64,000 bases of DNA from Rhynchopus sp. YZ270_cl-10 (GCA_964035575.1 OZ037902.1:1116001-1180000); one strand, 5' to 3'; shown: positions 8,385 to 18,515, numbered from the stretch's first letter. The notes: generated by a model from the letters alone, not told the origin. Translations and numbers: made by a program.

Positions 8385-11330
8385 ATGGGTTCCACGGCGA
8401 TCCTCAAGAAGAAGATTGATGAGAGGTTGGACACCACGCGGCCAACGTTGCGTTCTGTCGCGATTGTACTGTGTGTGGCGGTGTTGTTTCTCACTGCAGT
8501 GCTGGTTGGGACGGTGTCGTGGACAGTTCTTGTACCTCTGATCGATAGCGCACACGATGCGGCAGACGAGGAGCTGGAACGTGCATTCATTGTCTCGCAG
8601 TTTGAGGTGGAGAAGGTGACTGCTGAGCTGTTCCTCTCTTACGCCGACCTCGTACAGCGTGACATCCATGGGCTGCTGGATATGCCGGAGCTAACCCTCC
8701 TCGAACTTAGTGAATTTCTGCAGCAGTTCCATCCGGACCAACTTACCGACTCGCATTTTATTGACGAAATGATCCGCCCCGAGCTGATGACAACATTGAG
8801 ATCGCTCGCAAAGCACGGAATGCGTGAGTTGATGTACGAAGCTTTGCCTTTCAGTCCGTCGTTTCCAAACGCAACGTCCCACAGAGGTGGGTTGGTGACG
8901 TTGTATGCAATTGACGATCAGGTGGGAGAGCTGCCAGAGAGCGGTGGTGCAGTGTACTTTGTGGGAGAGTCGCGCGACCCAGAGGATGAGTCCGTGTTCA
9001 CAGCCTCGCATGACTACAACCAGGCGTACTACGGAGGGCACACAGCAGAAGGTTACTCCGAAATCAGCCTCCACGTAGGGCGTGCCGATGTACGCGGACA
9101 CATGCTCGACAAAGGTCACCCCTGTTTCTGGCCCGCATTCCAGGTGGCAAGTGGCGACTTCGAAGCAGGCCTGTCGGAACAGGAACAAGAGGACTTCAGC
9201 CCCTACTCCTTCCAAGAGAAGCGCTACAACGTCTCGGCACACACGGTAGGGGAGTGCATCCACGACAAGACCAGGGTGCTCAACCATGAGCGCATCCGCT
9301 CCTCCAAGCTGGCGCTGTACAATATGTTCAACGAGCACAACGAACACAATGCGACAGAGGGCAGCGATGAACACAGCCACGGCACCGTCAAGCATGCGGG
9401 TGACGTGCACTTCTCGCCCATGTTCATGCACCACTCTGAGACGCAGATTGATGCCTACCTGGCAGTGACGCACCCTCTCATGTTCAACAAATACGAATCT
9501 CAGGAGCACCGTCTCGGTGTCCTGTCTTGCACAATGGATGGAACCATGCTTGGGCGCAACCTGCACTCACACCACTTCCCCGAGGGTGCCGTGTTATACG
9601 TCATCGACTACTCGGACCTGACGAACCACGTGCCCATCCTGATAGGGTCGAACATGGAAGGCGACCTGGAGGAGGTCAACGCGACCATCACGGTGCACGG
9701 CAAGCAGGACACACAGAAGGAAGTGACCGTCAAGCACATGGTGCGTGCGACTGACCACCTCAAGCAGACGCCCGAAGGCGAGGAGCTGAGTGAGGTGGCC
9801 CACCACACACGGTACACGCTGACACACGAGGGTGGCTACGACAGGCTGGTGGAGCTGACGACACACCACTTCTACGAGTGGACTCTGAAGACGGAGAGCG
9901 AAGAGACCACGTACTGGTGCATCACGACGCTCTACGAGCAGGGTGAGGAGATCCACTGGTACGTCAACGTGCTGATCCCGCGCAAGTCTGTTATGCACGA
10001 CGTTGATGTCAGCAATGCTGAGCTGAAGCAGCACCAGAAGGATTCGCGGGATGAGGCGAACGAGAAGCGTGCTAGTGGCATCGTCATTGCGATTGGCGTT
10101 ACTTGCGCTGTGGTGGCGGGGCTTGTAGGGCTTGTGTCGTACATTATACAGAAGCTGGTTGAGCCGATTCAGAAGCTGTGCAAGGACATGACACTCGTGT
10201 CGCACATGCTTCTCGAAGAGGTGGACAACTACAACGACCGCACGCCCATCAGGGACATCTACCAGATGCAGATTTCCTTTGGGAAGATGAAGGACAACCT
10301 CGCAGAGTTCCGCCAGTACATCCCCCAGGCCGTCATGGTGTCGGACATCTCTGGGTCAGGCAAGGAGAACCGCAGCAGCGGCATCAACGCTAGCGGCAGC
10401 GGCCCCAACGGGAGTGGCTCCTTTCCTGTCAACCACAAGACGTCCTTCCAGCTGCAGGTGAACGACACACGCAGAACATCGTCGTCGAACATGAAGTCTG
10501 CGGGGTCTTCAGTTGATCCTTGTGGCGCGTCGACGAGGGTGAAGAAGCGTATGTCTCTTGTATGGTTCAACGTGGTGGGCTGGCATGCGATTGCGCTTGA
10601 GACCCCAGACGTGTCGTACGAGGAGATCAACAAGGAGGTGATGCAGTGCCTCATCTCGACCATGAAGATGCACTGTGGTGTCCAGGACCTCTTCTCCGGC
10701 GACAAGGTCATGGCCACGTTCAACGCCTTCACCGTCAACACACACCACCGCGCCCAGGCCATCAACTGCGCGATCAAGTCGCGCGTTTTGATTTCACAGA
10801 TCGCGATGCCCTCACACTGCTCCCCGTTGGTGCTCTCCTTTGGCTGCACTGCGGGGACGGGTCTGGTGGATTCACTTGGGTGCCTTGGGATGAAGAAGAT
10901 CACCATCACGTCGCCGGCCGTAGGGTGGAGCTATGCACTGGAGAGGGTGAACCGGAAGCTTGACTTCCATGGGATCGTGGATATGTTTGCCTCGGAGACG
11001 TGCGAACGGTACTTTGAGTTCAAGACGGTGGGTGCGGTGAAGTTCCCGAAGCGTCTGCGGAAGGGGCTGATCCGGATCTACGAGGCACGTCAGCGTGCGA
11101 CCACGGACGACTCGGAATGGATGTACGAGCTTGCGAACCTCGACGCCTCGAGCAAGTTTGTCGTCTGGAACACGATCTGGGAGCATGTCATCGCCGAGAA
11201 GTGGGAGTCAGCAGCAGCGGCAATATCAGGTGTCAAGGAAAGCCCCATCTTCGAACAGCGCGAACTCGACTACCTCAAAGACATTGTCGACAAATGCCAC
11301 TACGCCCCACCCACCCCAGAGTATCACTAG
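8385..11330 (+). CDS. Two-TM receptor with degenerate class III nucleotidyl cyclase domain
   Basis: 981 residues in a single exon, ATG 8385 to TAG. Residues 24-50 form a first membrane helix, about 51-560 an acidic, His-rich extracellular sensor-like region, and about 565-590 a second membrane helix (IVIAIGVTCAVVAGLVGLVS). After a Ser/Gly/Asn-rich linker (~660-715), residues ~720-905 align with the class III cyclase fold: SLVWFNVVGWHAI in the FxDIxGFT position, GDKVMATF, and TSPAVGWSYALERV in the GxxVNxAxRL position. The first metal-binding Asp is replaced by Asn and the second motif is altered, so the domain is probably inactive or a regulatory partner. The layout resembles protist receptor cyclases. 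The cyclase-fold call is good; the ligand is unknown. Confidence 0.8.
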   Translation: MGSTAILKKKIDERLDTTRPTLRSVAIVLCVAVLFLTAVLVGTVSWTVLVPLIDSAHDAADEELERAFIVSQFEVEKVTAELFLSYADLVQRDIHGLLDMPELTLLELSEFLQQFHPDQLTDSHFIDEMIRPELMTTLRSLAKHGMRELMYEALPFSPSFPNATSHRGGLVTLYAIDDQVGELPESGGAVYFVGESRDPEDESVFTASHDYNQAYYGGHTAEGYSEISLHVGRADVRGHMLDKGHPCFWPAFQVASGDFEAGLSEQEQEDFSPYSFQEKRYNVSAHTVGECIHDKTRVLNHERIRSSKLALYNMFNEHNEHNATEGSDEHSHGTVKHAGDVHFSPMFMHHSETQIDAYLAVTHPLMFNKYESQEHRLGVLSCTMDGTMLGRNLHSHHFPEGAVLYVIDYSDLTNHVPILIGSNMEGDLEEVNATITVHGKQDTQKEVTVKHMVRATDHLKQTPEGEELSEVAHHTRYTLTHEGGYDRLVELTTHHFYEWTLKTESEETTYWCITTLYEQGEEIHWYVNVLIPRKSVMHDVDVSNAELKQHQKDSRDEANEKRASGIVIAIGVTCAVVAGLVGLVSYIIQKLVEPIQKLCKDMTLVSHMLLEEVDNYNDRTPIRDIYQMQISFGKMKDNLAEFRQYIPQAVMVSDISGSGKENRSSGINASGSGPNGSGSFPVNHKTSFQLQVNDTRRTSSSNMKSAGSSVDPCGASTRVKKRMSLVWFNVVGWHAIALETPDVSYEEINKEVMQCLISTMKMHCGVQDLFSGDKVMATFNAFTVNTHHRAQAINCAIKSRVLISQIAMPSHCSPLVLSFGCTAGTGLVDSLGCLGMKKITITSPAVGWSYALERVNRKLDFHGIVDMFASETCERYFEFKTVGAVKFPKRLRKGLIRIYEARQRATTDDSEWMYELANLDASSKFVVWNTIWEHVIAEKWESAAAAISGVKESPIFEQRELDYLKDIVDKCHYAPPTPEYH

Positions 11331-11423
11331 GCTTTTCACAATGGGGATAGTGATAGAGGTGTCTGTGTGTGTGTGTTTGATAACTAATAGGGGCAATTCT
11401 TGCGCAGAATATGGCCCCATGTG

Positions 11424-11457
11424 CGTGTGTGTGTCCACGAGAGGCACATTCATCTCG
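11424..11457 (+). repeat. HP-1b stem-loop copy
   Basis: TGTGTC pairs with GGCACA around the ACGAGA loop, then TTCATCTCG follows. Only 118 bases separate it from the next HP-1 copy. Confidence 0.65.
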
Positions 11458-11572
11458 AAAAGGGGGGGGGGGGGGGGAAATCTTCCAAATTGTGTCCCGT
11501 CCAAAAAAAAAGCCCCCTCCTGCTCGTAAAAAAAAAAAAAAAAAATGTCAAATCAGCATTTTTTGTTTGGGT

Positions 11573-11620
11573 TTAGGTGACTAAGCACGAGAGGCTTAGG
11601 GTCATCTCATAAACTTTTCT
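11573..11620 (+). repeat. HP-1 stem-loop, near-consensus copy (family definition)
   Basis: HP-1 consensus from this and about 30 other copies: outer arm (A)AGGTGA, inner arm CTAAGC, loop ACGAGAG, inner arm GCTTAG, two-base spacer G(T/G), outer arm TCATCTT, then ATAAACTTTTCTTT and a pyrimidine tract. The inner stem is 6 bp and the outer stem 7 bp with one G-U. Variant HP-1b has outer arms AAGATG/CATCTT and inner arms of TGTGC/GCACA type. All copies recognised lie on the + strand. No known family is recognised. Confidence 0.85.
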
Positions 11621-11802
11621 TTGTTTGATGAGAGAGTAAAACAAAAAAAAAAAAACAAAGACAAAAAAAAACCCCCTTCCCCCTTCAACCCGATTCCCGG
11701 GTTGTCAAAAATTTATGCGTTTTTTTTTTTTTTGGTCAGAAACGAATTTGTGATTTATTTTATTTTCCCTCATGCCCTTTGCTTTTTGCCAAACCCCTTT
11801 TT

Positions 11803-11845
11803 TAGGTGACTAAGCAATGGCTTAGGCGCATCTTCCTACTTTCAT
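11803..11845 (+). repeat. HP-1 stem-loop, short loop
   Basis: AGGTGA, then CTAAGC and GCTTAG with a shortened AATG loop, then GCGCATCTT and a pyrimidine tract. Confidence 0.7.
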
Positions 11846-12200
11846 TTATTATTTTGTGTGTGTGCCTTCAGGCAATTGATTGTCTATACAACACAAAAAT
11901 AAAAAATTGATATTGAGTACAGATCTTTACCCCTCCCCCCCGTTGGCGTAAAGTGACTGTCGTGCATTAATAAAACGATCCAATAATGGTCCTGACTGCG
12001 TGGCAACTGCGTTTCAAGCAGAAAAAAAAAGGACAAAAAAAAAATGCGCAATTCACACGCATCCCTTACACACACCTCCCCCCACGCAACCCGCAAACTT
12101 CCGGTATTTATTAGTTTTATTGTAATCCTTCATTCTTGCTTTTCTTTGGGTGATTTACGTCCGCTGAGGCGTGGGCACCTACCAACTATACCCGGTTATT

Positions 12201-12236
12201 TGATGTGCATGCACGTGATGCATACTCATCTTGCAA
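12201..12236 (+). repeat. HP-1b stem-loop copy
   Basis: TGCAT pairs with ATGCA around GCACGTG; ACTCATCTTGC follows, then a T-rich tract. Confidence 0.55.
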
Positions 12237-12421
12237 CTGTTTCTTTGACTATTTTTTGAAGGGGGTTGGGCAAGAAAGGCGAGCCTCCTTCAAGACATCT
12301 TCCAAAAATTTCTTTACATTTTTATCAGGGAAAAAAAGAGAGAAAGAAAAAGGGGAAAAATATATATATATGCAAAAAGCGCGCAAAGTGCCCGATGCTA
12401 TCAAGTCAGATTTTTTATTCT

Positions 12422-12470
12422 GGGTGACTAAGTCCTAGAGGCTTAGGTTCATCTTATAAAACTTTCTTTT
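12422..12470 (+). repeat. HP-1 stem-loop copy
   Basis: CTAAGTC pairs with GGCTTAG (one wobble) around CTAGA. TTCATCTTATAAAACTTTCT follows. Confidence 0.75.
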
Positions 12471-12516
12471 CTTCGTGTGGCAAATCCACACTAAAAGTTT
12501 CCTTTTTTTTTTCTCA

Positions 12517-13012
12517 GTGGAGATTCCCAGGGTCCTCAGCCTGCACCCCCCTCTGGGAATTTTAGGGGTGCAAAAATTTTTCTGTACAAAACCCTTCAGA
12601 AAAGTCTATTCCGAGCTTTCTCCCCACACAAGCGGTCGTCGCGCGCGCTTCGCGCGCGCTCCTCCCTGACAAAGTTGGAAGAGGTGTGAAAATTCAGGGC
12701 CTGACGCTATTTTTTTTGGGCTTTTTGTGAAATCGTGGGAGGCTCCCTGGCACCACTTTCACACATTGTGAGTGTGACAGCCACCGAGTGGTGCTTGGCT
12801 GTGTCCGTTGTGGTGCTGACGAAAAGCCAGAGAATCCCTGCTGGAGCCTGAAATACCCCCTCAAAAAAATTTTTTCGCCCCAAAAACTTTTTTTTTTTTT
12901 TGGGGGGGTGCAAAAATATTTTTTGCACCCCCCGAATTTTTTGTTTTTTTTTTTTTTTGGGTGCAAAAAATTTTTTTTGCACCCCCTTGAGGACCCTGGA
13001 GATTCCACATTT
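12517..13012. mobile_element. Putative TIR element with C/G-rich subterminal palindromes
   Basis: Ends TGGAGATTCCCAGGGTCCTC and TGGAATCTCCAGGGTCCTC (the latter on the other strand) form imperfect TIRs of about 20 bp. Inside are three inverted GGGGTGCAAAAA-type palindromes (12905-12935, 12958-12987 and a half-site at 12563). No target duplication is clear and no transposase frame is seen. Confidence 0.5.
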
Positions 13013-13555
13013 TGTAAAGGTCTTGCCGTGGACACATCCGGACAACCGGTATTTTTCCCGGCACAACACCCACCCCTCCCATCATTGACACAGCCCAGCT
13101 GTTTCCTGCTCCTATCTGCCACTCTTTTTGTTGTGGCTACGTTGATAAGGGCCACTCTGCATTTGTGTCAAGACAACCCAGTTTTCTATTTGACTTTGAA
13201 AATTTAATCGGGAAATGGTGCATCATGTCTGTGTAACTTATGCGACTTACGTTGACAACTTAAAACCAAAATTTGGCACTTTTTGACCACCCATAGTGGT
13301 CCTTCAACCCCTAGTAAACAAAATAACAAAAAAAAAAAAACTATACCCGTCCGTTCGCCGAATACTGGACCCAGGGTCTAGTATTTGACCCCCCCCGGTA
13401 AGTCACGTAAGTGCCACAGACATGGTCTACTTTTTTATTTATTTATTTGGGTGAAAGTCAAATGTACAGTTGACTTTTCCTTCCCCCTTTTTTTAAATTC
13501 TCTTCGTCAGAAATAAATTTGCGCTCTTTTCCTCTACGTTGTTAGAGGATTTTAT

Positions 13556-13600
13556 TAAGGTGACTAAGTACGAGAGGCTTAGGGTCATCTTATAAAGTTT
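13556..13600 (+). repeat. HP-1 stem-loop copy
   Basis: AAGGTGA, CTAAGT/GCTTAG (one T-G wobble) around ACGAGAG, then GGTCATCTTATAAAG and a long T tract. Confidence 0.8.
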
Positions 13601-13875
13601 TTTTTCTTCTTCTTCTTCTTTTTTTGAAGCATTTGTCGTTTGCGTGCCACACGTTGCGCCGTATTGCATCATTGAGATACCATTGCATTGTATGGAAAAC
13701 AGTGAAAACAATGTGGTCGTAATACGTTATTGTGGCCTGTAGGGCTTTTTATGGCTTTCAATGGTTTTTGTAGGGTTGAAAAGCTGGATAAAGCACTTCA
13801 AGACAACGTAAGCCCTCACCCCCCCACCACCACCATCTCTCAGACTTCATAAATACCCTATTCAAAAAAAAAATT

Positions 13876-13930
13876 ATAGTGGAGCACACTCTAGGGTGGC
13901 TACACTAATACAACCAAGTTTTCAAAAAAA
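13876..13930 (+). repeat. HP-2 A-tailed stem-loop (family definition)
   Basis: HP-2 reads AGTGGAGC, then CACTC-TA-GGGTG, then GCTACACT, forming a two-part hairpin. AATACAACCAAGTTTTC and an A tract follow. Near-identical copies are at 35086, 45719 and 61027. Diverged copies (15166, 45585) and a longer subfamily (14756, 42263, 44858) keep AGTGGAG at the start and CTACACT or CTCC later. Confidence 0.75.
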
Positions 13931-14134
13931 AAACCCCCCACCTCCCCCCAGAATTAATGCTCCACCTACATCGTTCGCGTGGTGAGGGGGGTAAGGGGGG
14001 GGGGGGGGGGTCCATTCCCCCATCATCTGCCCCCCCGCCAGCAAGAAAAAAAAATACGACATATACACAACACAAACACACAGGTTCTCAACTCCCCCAC
14101 CCTTCTTCGTGGTATTTTAAAGAAGTTTAAATGG

Positions 14135-14748
14135 GTCGATGCGTAAAACCCCCCCTCCCCTAAATTTCACTACGATTTTTGAGATTTTACCAGAAATCAG
14201 CGCCGAAAACTGCCCAGAACCACCCCCAAAACCATTTTCCGGCGGGTTTTGGGGGCTTTTGGGAAAAAATATACTTATTTTGACCCATTTTGGGGTATTT
14301 TTGCGTGTTTTTGGGCTATTTTTACTCCCTACCCCCAGAACAGATAGACGCATAAAGAATGCCCAGAGTTGGACTCAACAGCTACCTTGATATAATCGGT
14401 GACTCCTCTGACGAGGAGCACGATCCTGTCCCTCAAGAAGAAGAAGAGATGACCGCCCGTCACCACATGGCTAAGAGAACGCGATCTTTTATTTCTTCAG
14501 TTTCCTCAGTTTCACATAAAACGTATAAAACCTGTGGTAAGACGGGCCACAATACACGTTCATGTCCAAAAAAGCGTCGCACATCATAAAAAAGACCCCA
14601 AAACACCCCCCCCAGGGTCCCCAGGCCCCCCAGACCCCCCAAACACCCCTTGTACATGCACCTCGACCTCTCATAGCCTCCCAACAGAAATAAAAAAAAA
14701 TCAAAAATCGTAGTGAAATTTAGGGGAGGGGGGGTTTTACGCATTCAC
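14135..14748. mobile_element. MULE-like TIR element with zinc-knuckle ORF
   Basis: The ends are inverted repeats of about 45 bp. The left arm begins ATGCGTAAAACCCCCCCTCC and runs to about 14185; the right arm is its near-perfect complement at 14703-14743. A weaker TGGGT extends both ends. AAAT flanks both sides, but a 4-bp duplication may be chance. The interior encodes a 76-residue ORF with a CGKTGHNTRSCP zinc knuckle. The TIR length and this knuckle suggest a Mutator-like or related element cut down to its C-terminal exon. Confidence 0.65.
14359..14589 (+). CDS. Small zinc-knuckle ORF inside the TIR element
   Basis: Seventy-six residues starting at ATG 14359 (MPRVGLNSYLDIIGDSSDEE). An acidic stretch (DSSDEEHD, PQEEEE) is followed by TCGKTGHNTRSCPKKRR. 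The latter matches the C-x2-C-x3-GH-x4-C knuckle found at the C-terminus of many MULE transposases, except that the first Cys position reads Tyr or Thr, so zinc binding is doubtful. It lies wholly between the inverted repeats and is most likely a transposase remnant, not a host gene. Confidence 0.5.
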   Translation: MPRVGLNSYLDIIGDSSDEEHDPVPQEEEEMTARHHMAKRTRSFISSVSSVSHKTYKTCGKTGHNTRSCPKKRRTS

Positions 14749-14753
14749 CCAAA

Positions 14754-14836
14754 TACAGTGGAGATTTGCACAAACTGTGGCAACACAACCGAGGCAACTA
14801 CACTACTCCAGCAATTTATCAAGAAAAACAGAAAGT
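14754..14836 (+). repeat. HP-2 long subfamily, A-tailed
   Basis: AGTGGAGATTTGCACAA, GTGGCAACACAACCGAGG, CAACTACACTACTCC, then CAATTTATCAAGAAAAA. It starts eight bases after the inner repeat end of the TIR element. Close copies lie at 42263 and 44858. Confidence 0.7.
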
Positions 14837-15165
14837 AGCGGAGACATAGTTCGACCCCCTTTTTTTGGGCTACAGCAACGATACTCTTCCCCCTTATTGA
14901 GGTGAAGAGTGAAAAAAATTCTGTCCAAAAAAAGGGCATTAAGTTTGTTTAGTAAAGTTATTTTTTTTTCCATCGTTATTCTTATATTTTTCTCTCCTGT
15001 TGTTATCGCACTCTTTACACGCGTTGACAGGATATTCTTTATAGCGTTGAGGTGCGTTCGGTAAGAACTACGTTTTTTGCACCCTTATTGTTTGAGCTGG
15101 TGAAGTATTTGTGAGGGGAGAGAGGGGCAGAGAGGAGAGAGACTTTAACTCCACTTTTTAAAATA

Positions 15166-15228
15166 AAATAGTGGAGCTCATCCTCGAGTGTTCTCCACTA
15201 ATACAAAAAACCGAGTTTTTCAAAAAAA
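15166..15228 (+). repeat. HP-2 diverged copy
   Basis: AGTGGAG pairs perfectly with CTCCACT here, where the common copies have a G-A mismatch. TAATACAAAAAACCGAG and an A-rich tail follow. Confidence 0.65.
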
Positions 15229-15396
15229 TCATCTGCAATTTTTTTTTTTCTGCGATCGGCATTAAATTCTTTCACAAAAAACAAAAAAAAAAATGCAAGA
15301 TGGACTGTCTTACTCTCTACCCCAAATTAAAGCAACTTGTTCGGCAAGATCTTCTCTACTGAACGAAAAACTGAAGCCCCACGGAATATTTTTTTT

Positions 15397-15435
15397 TGAC
15401 TAAGCACGAGAGGCTTAGGGTCATATCATATACCC
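15397..15435 (+). repeat. HP-1 stem-loop copy
   Basis: GACTAAGC-ACGAGAG-GCTTAG is exact; the outer left arm is replaced by a T run, and GGTCATATCATA follows. Confidence 0.7.
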
Positions 15436-15917
15436 CCTCCCCCCTTTCTTCTTTGTTCTCCAGTTCCCCAGCTGGGGATAAATAAAAAAATGATTCATTT
15501 TACCGCCCTCACAATAGCCCCATGATACAAAATAGGTTTTTTTTTTTTTTCAACTTACCTTCCTTCACCCCCCTGTAAGGGCAACCGTAGGTGAAGTAAG
15601 GTATAGTATTGAAATCGATGTGGGGGGGGAGTAAAGGGTCAATTTTACAAAACCAGATTTTGAGGAAAATTTTAGCCGAAAATGGGCCCCACGTATAAGC
15701 AACCGGACTCATATTTCTCAAAATTTAAGTGGTCAAAAAATTGTCCAATTTTCGAGATTGACCCCACCACTGCACGGGCGGAGCCCAAAAATGCAAATAA
15801 GGACCCTTTTTAATTTGTTCTCTTGAAATGTGTAATTTCATGTTTTCGCGAAAAAAATAACAACTGATCCTACAAGGGTTGAAGGAAGGTGGTTGAAAAC
15901 AACAATAACAACAAGGA

Positions 15918-16356
15918 CAAGTAATTGCTAAGAAAAAAGCGGGGTGTGCTGTGGAAAACTCTGCGCGATTTTCGAAACCACCGTAGCATCCTGGCGATTT
16001 GCTGGAGGTGCTGATGCGCCTGGTGTGATCGATGTGTTGTAGTCTGTGCATTCTGTGTTCCTTCCGCACTGCTCCAACGACGACGACAATGTGGGGAGCC
16101 TGTGGACAAAAACGAGCTGGAACACGCCGAGCCTGCCGAGCGGGCGTCCAACAACGCTATCGAGCAGATGGTGCTGGAAGAAGAGGACAGCCCCCCTTCT
16201 TGAACGTTTCAGATGCTGGCGTCCCAGTGGGTCTGGCAGCGTACGAAGAGCGTTAGAATACCTGCAGAAGAGCAGAATGCTGGGCGTGTTGTAGATTATT
16301 TCTACAGGATGGAGTTCCACATCACACCCCGTTTTTTTTCCGATAGCAATTACTTG
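15918..16356. mobile_element. Putative 439-bp TIR element
   Basis: CAAGTAATTGCTA at the left end and its complement at 16344-16356 begin inverted repeats of about 40 bp that also share GGGGTGTG and TGTGGAA blocks. The interior is unusually GC-rich for the tract and reads like coding DNA (VDKNELEHAEPAERASNNAI in one + frame, closed by a stop). It may be a captured gene fragment. No target duplication was found. Confidence 0.5.
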
Positions 16357-16569
16357 TTTTTTTTGATCCAGCAAAAAAGGCGTTTTTTTTTTTTGTCAGG
16401 ACTAAAGAGATTGCTGTGTTTTTGTTGTGAACGGGTCATCGTTCCTCTTAGTACCTCTTTTGTATTGTATTGGTGGTGTGTTATTGTTTTGTAAAAAGGT
16501 AAAAATGATTTAATCTGGTATTTACAGTTTCAACACTCTTTTGTTTTGTTTACCGCCCTCGTTCTCTTA

Positions 16570-16700
16570 CGGTACAGTCATTAGGTTTCCTTTTTACATC
16601 TACTGTTGCAGGCCGCAGGGTACTTTATGCTTTCATCCGGATGGCTGGCATCGTACAGTTACGTGGGTCAGTCGGAGGTGCCTGCATCAACAACTGCAGT
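16570..16700 (+). repeat. HP-4 stem-loop repeat (family definition)
   Basis: HP-4 reads TCATTAGGTTTCC, CTGTTG, GGCCGCAGGGTAC, TGCTTTCATCCGGATGG, then a hairpin with arms of GGCATC/GGTGCC type around a loop ending CAGTCGGA. TGCATCAACAACT and usually a pyrimidine tract follow. Copies lie at 18516, 20105, 22328, 24549 and 47583. All are on the + strand. Confidence 0.75.
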
Positions 16701-17179
16701 TTGTTTGGACCTACACAGACCAGGCGTAGAACACCTTGTTCACAGTAACATCGATGGTCGACCCGTGTGCGCATGGTATACGCGTAGACGCTTTCGGCAC
16801 CAATGAAGGAACCTACTCACAGGGTGCCATTACCATCGTTGATCGAGCACAGGTCTTGATGTAAGATTGTTGCCTGTCTCTGCCTCCGCATGCGGAGCGG
16901 GGGTTCCGGAACTCCAGGGGCAACTGCCCTTCTTTGTTATAACTTCTGTTAGCTGGCATTGGGGGGTGGCGCGATTACCCCGTCATGTCGTTTTTTTTAA
17001 AAATAATTTTGCGTCGTTCAACGAAAATAACCCCCTTCGTCGAGTTACCCAGATCAGATGACAACCGTAAAGGTCTGATTTTGTGTTTTTTTTTTGGTTA
17101 CAATGTTGCAATACACCCCAACCCATCCTGTGTGCGTCCCCCCATCTTCCACACCTCGAACTTGCTCTCTTTTTTTTTG

Positions 17180-17226
17180 AAGGTGACTTAGCACCATACG
17201 GCTTAGCTGCACCTCGCAAACAGTTT
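17180..17226 (+). repeat. HP-1 stem-loop copy
   Basis: The outer arms AGGTG and CACCT pair fully here, replacing the G-U pair of the consensus. The inner arms CTTAGC/GCTTAG have one mismatch. A T-rich tract follows. Confidence 0.65.
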
Positions 17227-17545
17227 CTCTTTACCTCGTCTTTTCTTTGGTGCTTGCATTCGCAGAAGCATTTTTTTGCCTTAACCTTCGCCCCCTTTTG
17301 TGTGAGAAAGTGCAAAAAAAAAAAGTTGTGCACCCAAAACCCCTCTTTTCCTTCGTTGTTTTTCTTTTTCCGTCGATTGATGTATAGTCATTGGGTGCCT
17401 TTTTAAAATATTCTGTGCGTATCCTTTTCTCTACCCTTAAAGACAATTGGGGCATTGGTTGGGGCGGGGGGGTTTTTTTTTTGTTCTCTGTGAAGGTAGT
17501 CTGCATGCAATTGTATGCACCTTCTATTTTTGTGTACAGTGCCCT

Positions 17546-17590
17546 GCGTCCGCCGAGGTACGGCGAGTCGTTTGCACTTTCAAGTTCCCA
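17546..17590 (+). repeat. HP-6 short copy
   Basis: TCCGCCGAGGTACGGCGAG is followed by TCGTTTGCACTTTCAAG and a T run. The upstream GGGTTCGATAACCC part is absent. Confidence 0.5.
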
Positions 17591-17618
17591 TTTTTTTTTT
17601 TTTTTTTTTTTTTTTTTG

Positions 17619-18177
17619 CAGGGGACATTGGTAGTTTGAGATTTTGAAAAAAAAGCCGGTGTGAGCCAAAAAAGCCGGTGTGAGGCAATTTTTTTTTCCC
17701 CACGCATTTTTGGCAGAGACCTCCACAACTCTTTCCCCTCCGCGCCCTTGTCTGACCATATATGACATCAAAACTTTTCTGGCGAAGCCACGGTACGCAA
17801 CATTTCAAAAATTGTGACATAAAATCGCACGCTTTTATAGCCAAACTATGGTAAAGGTAGCTGTGACTATGGCATAGGGTAGAGCTGTGGGCTACCGCTC
17901 GTCATTTTTAGCTGCGCCGCAGGCGCACGGTACGCTACTTTTTTATGAGAGTTGCGAACATCTATTTCTGATTGAACGGACCGATTGGTCTTTGTGGTGG
18001 GGTCACATGCACATAAGAAACCGCTACAGATGTGGTTGTAGCCTTGTATGAGGAGATAAAATTCAGAAAAAAAGTCAAAAATCCGCCTTTTTCTTTTTTT
18101 TTTTTTTTTTTTTCAAAATCCCACACCGGCTTAGCCGGTGTGGCCACACCGGCACACCGGCATACTAATGTCCCCTG
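17619..18177 (+). mobile_element. hAT-type non-autonomous element, copy A
   Basis: The 559-bp element begins CAGGGGACATT and ends with its complement (ATGTCCCCTG). It is flanked by a perfect 8-bp target duplication, TTTTTTTG (17611-17618 and 18178-18185). Eight-bp duplications and CAGGG ends are diagnostic of hAT elements. Subterminal GCCGGTGTG motifs recur at both ends, as expected for transposase binding. No transposase is encoded. It is almost identical to copy B at 25166-25724, in reverse orientation, so both moved recently. Confidence 0.9.
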
Positions 18178-18246
18178 TTTTTTTGTGACGAAGAGACAGC
18201 CCCATCTTCAAAACCCAGCGTATTCCAGCGCGATAATGAGAGTGGT

Positions 18247-18292
18247 AAAAGATGATGTGTGTGCACGTGAGGTACATTAATCTTTCAAAAAA
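18247..18292 (+). repeat. HP-1b stem-loop copy
   Basis: The outer arms AAAGAT/ATCTTT pair perfectly; the inner TGTGC/GTACA has one wobble. An A tract, not a T tract, follows here. Confidence 0.6.
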
Positions 18293-18515
18293 AAAAGTTT
18301 CTTTTTGTGTGCCTGCCTGTGGGCAACTTCCAAATCCAACACTCCAGAAGATTTGAGATATACAAAGCGTCGGTGCCTGCCTCGGCGTTTCCACTACGCG
18401 GTTTAGCAACAGGCCTTCACACACATTTTTTTTTTCTTCTTTTTATTTCCCACCCCAAAAATTCCTACCGATTTACTATTTTTTGACTTTTGAGGTACCT
18501 ACCTCCTTACATCCC

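Noticed and set aside
8691-10205. Long minus-strand frames opposite the cyclase-like gene
   Set aside because: Composition (Val/His/Leu-rich) follows from the codon bias of the + gene, and no start context or domain is seen.
12694-13207. Lys/Phe-rich frames on both strands
   Set aside because: They are translations of the palindromic GGGGTGCAAAAA repeats and homopolymers.
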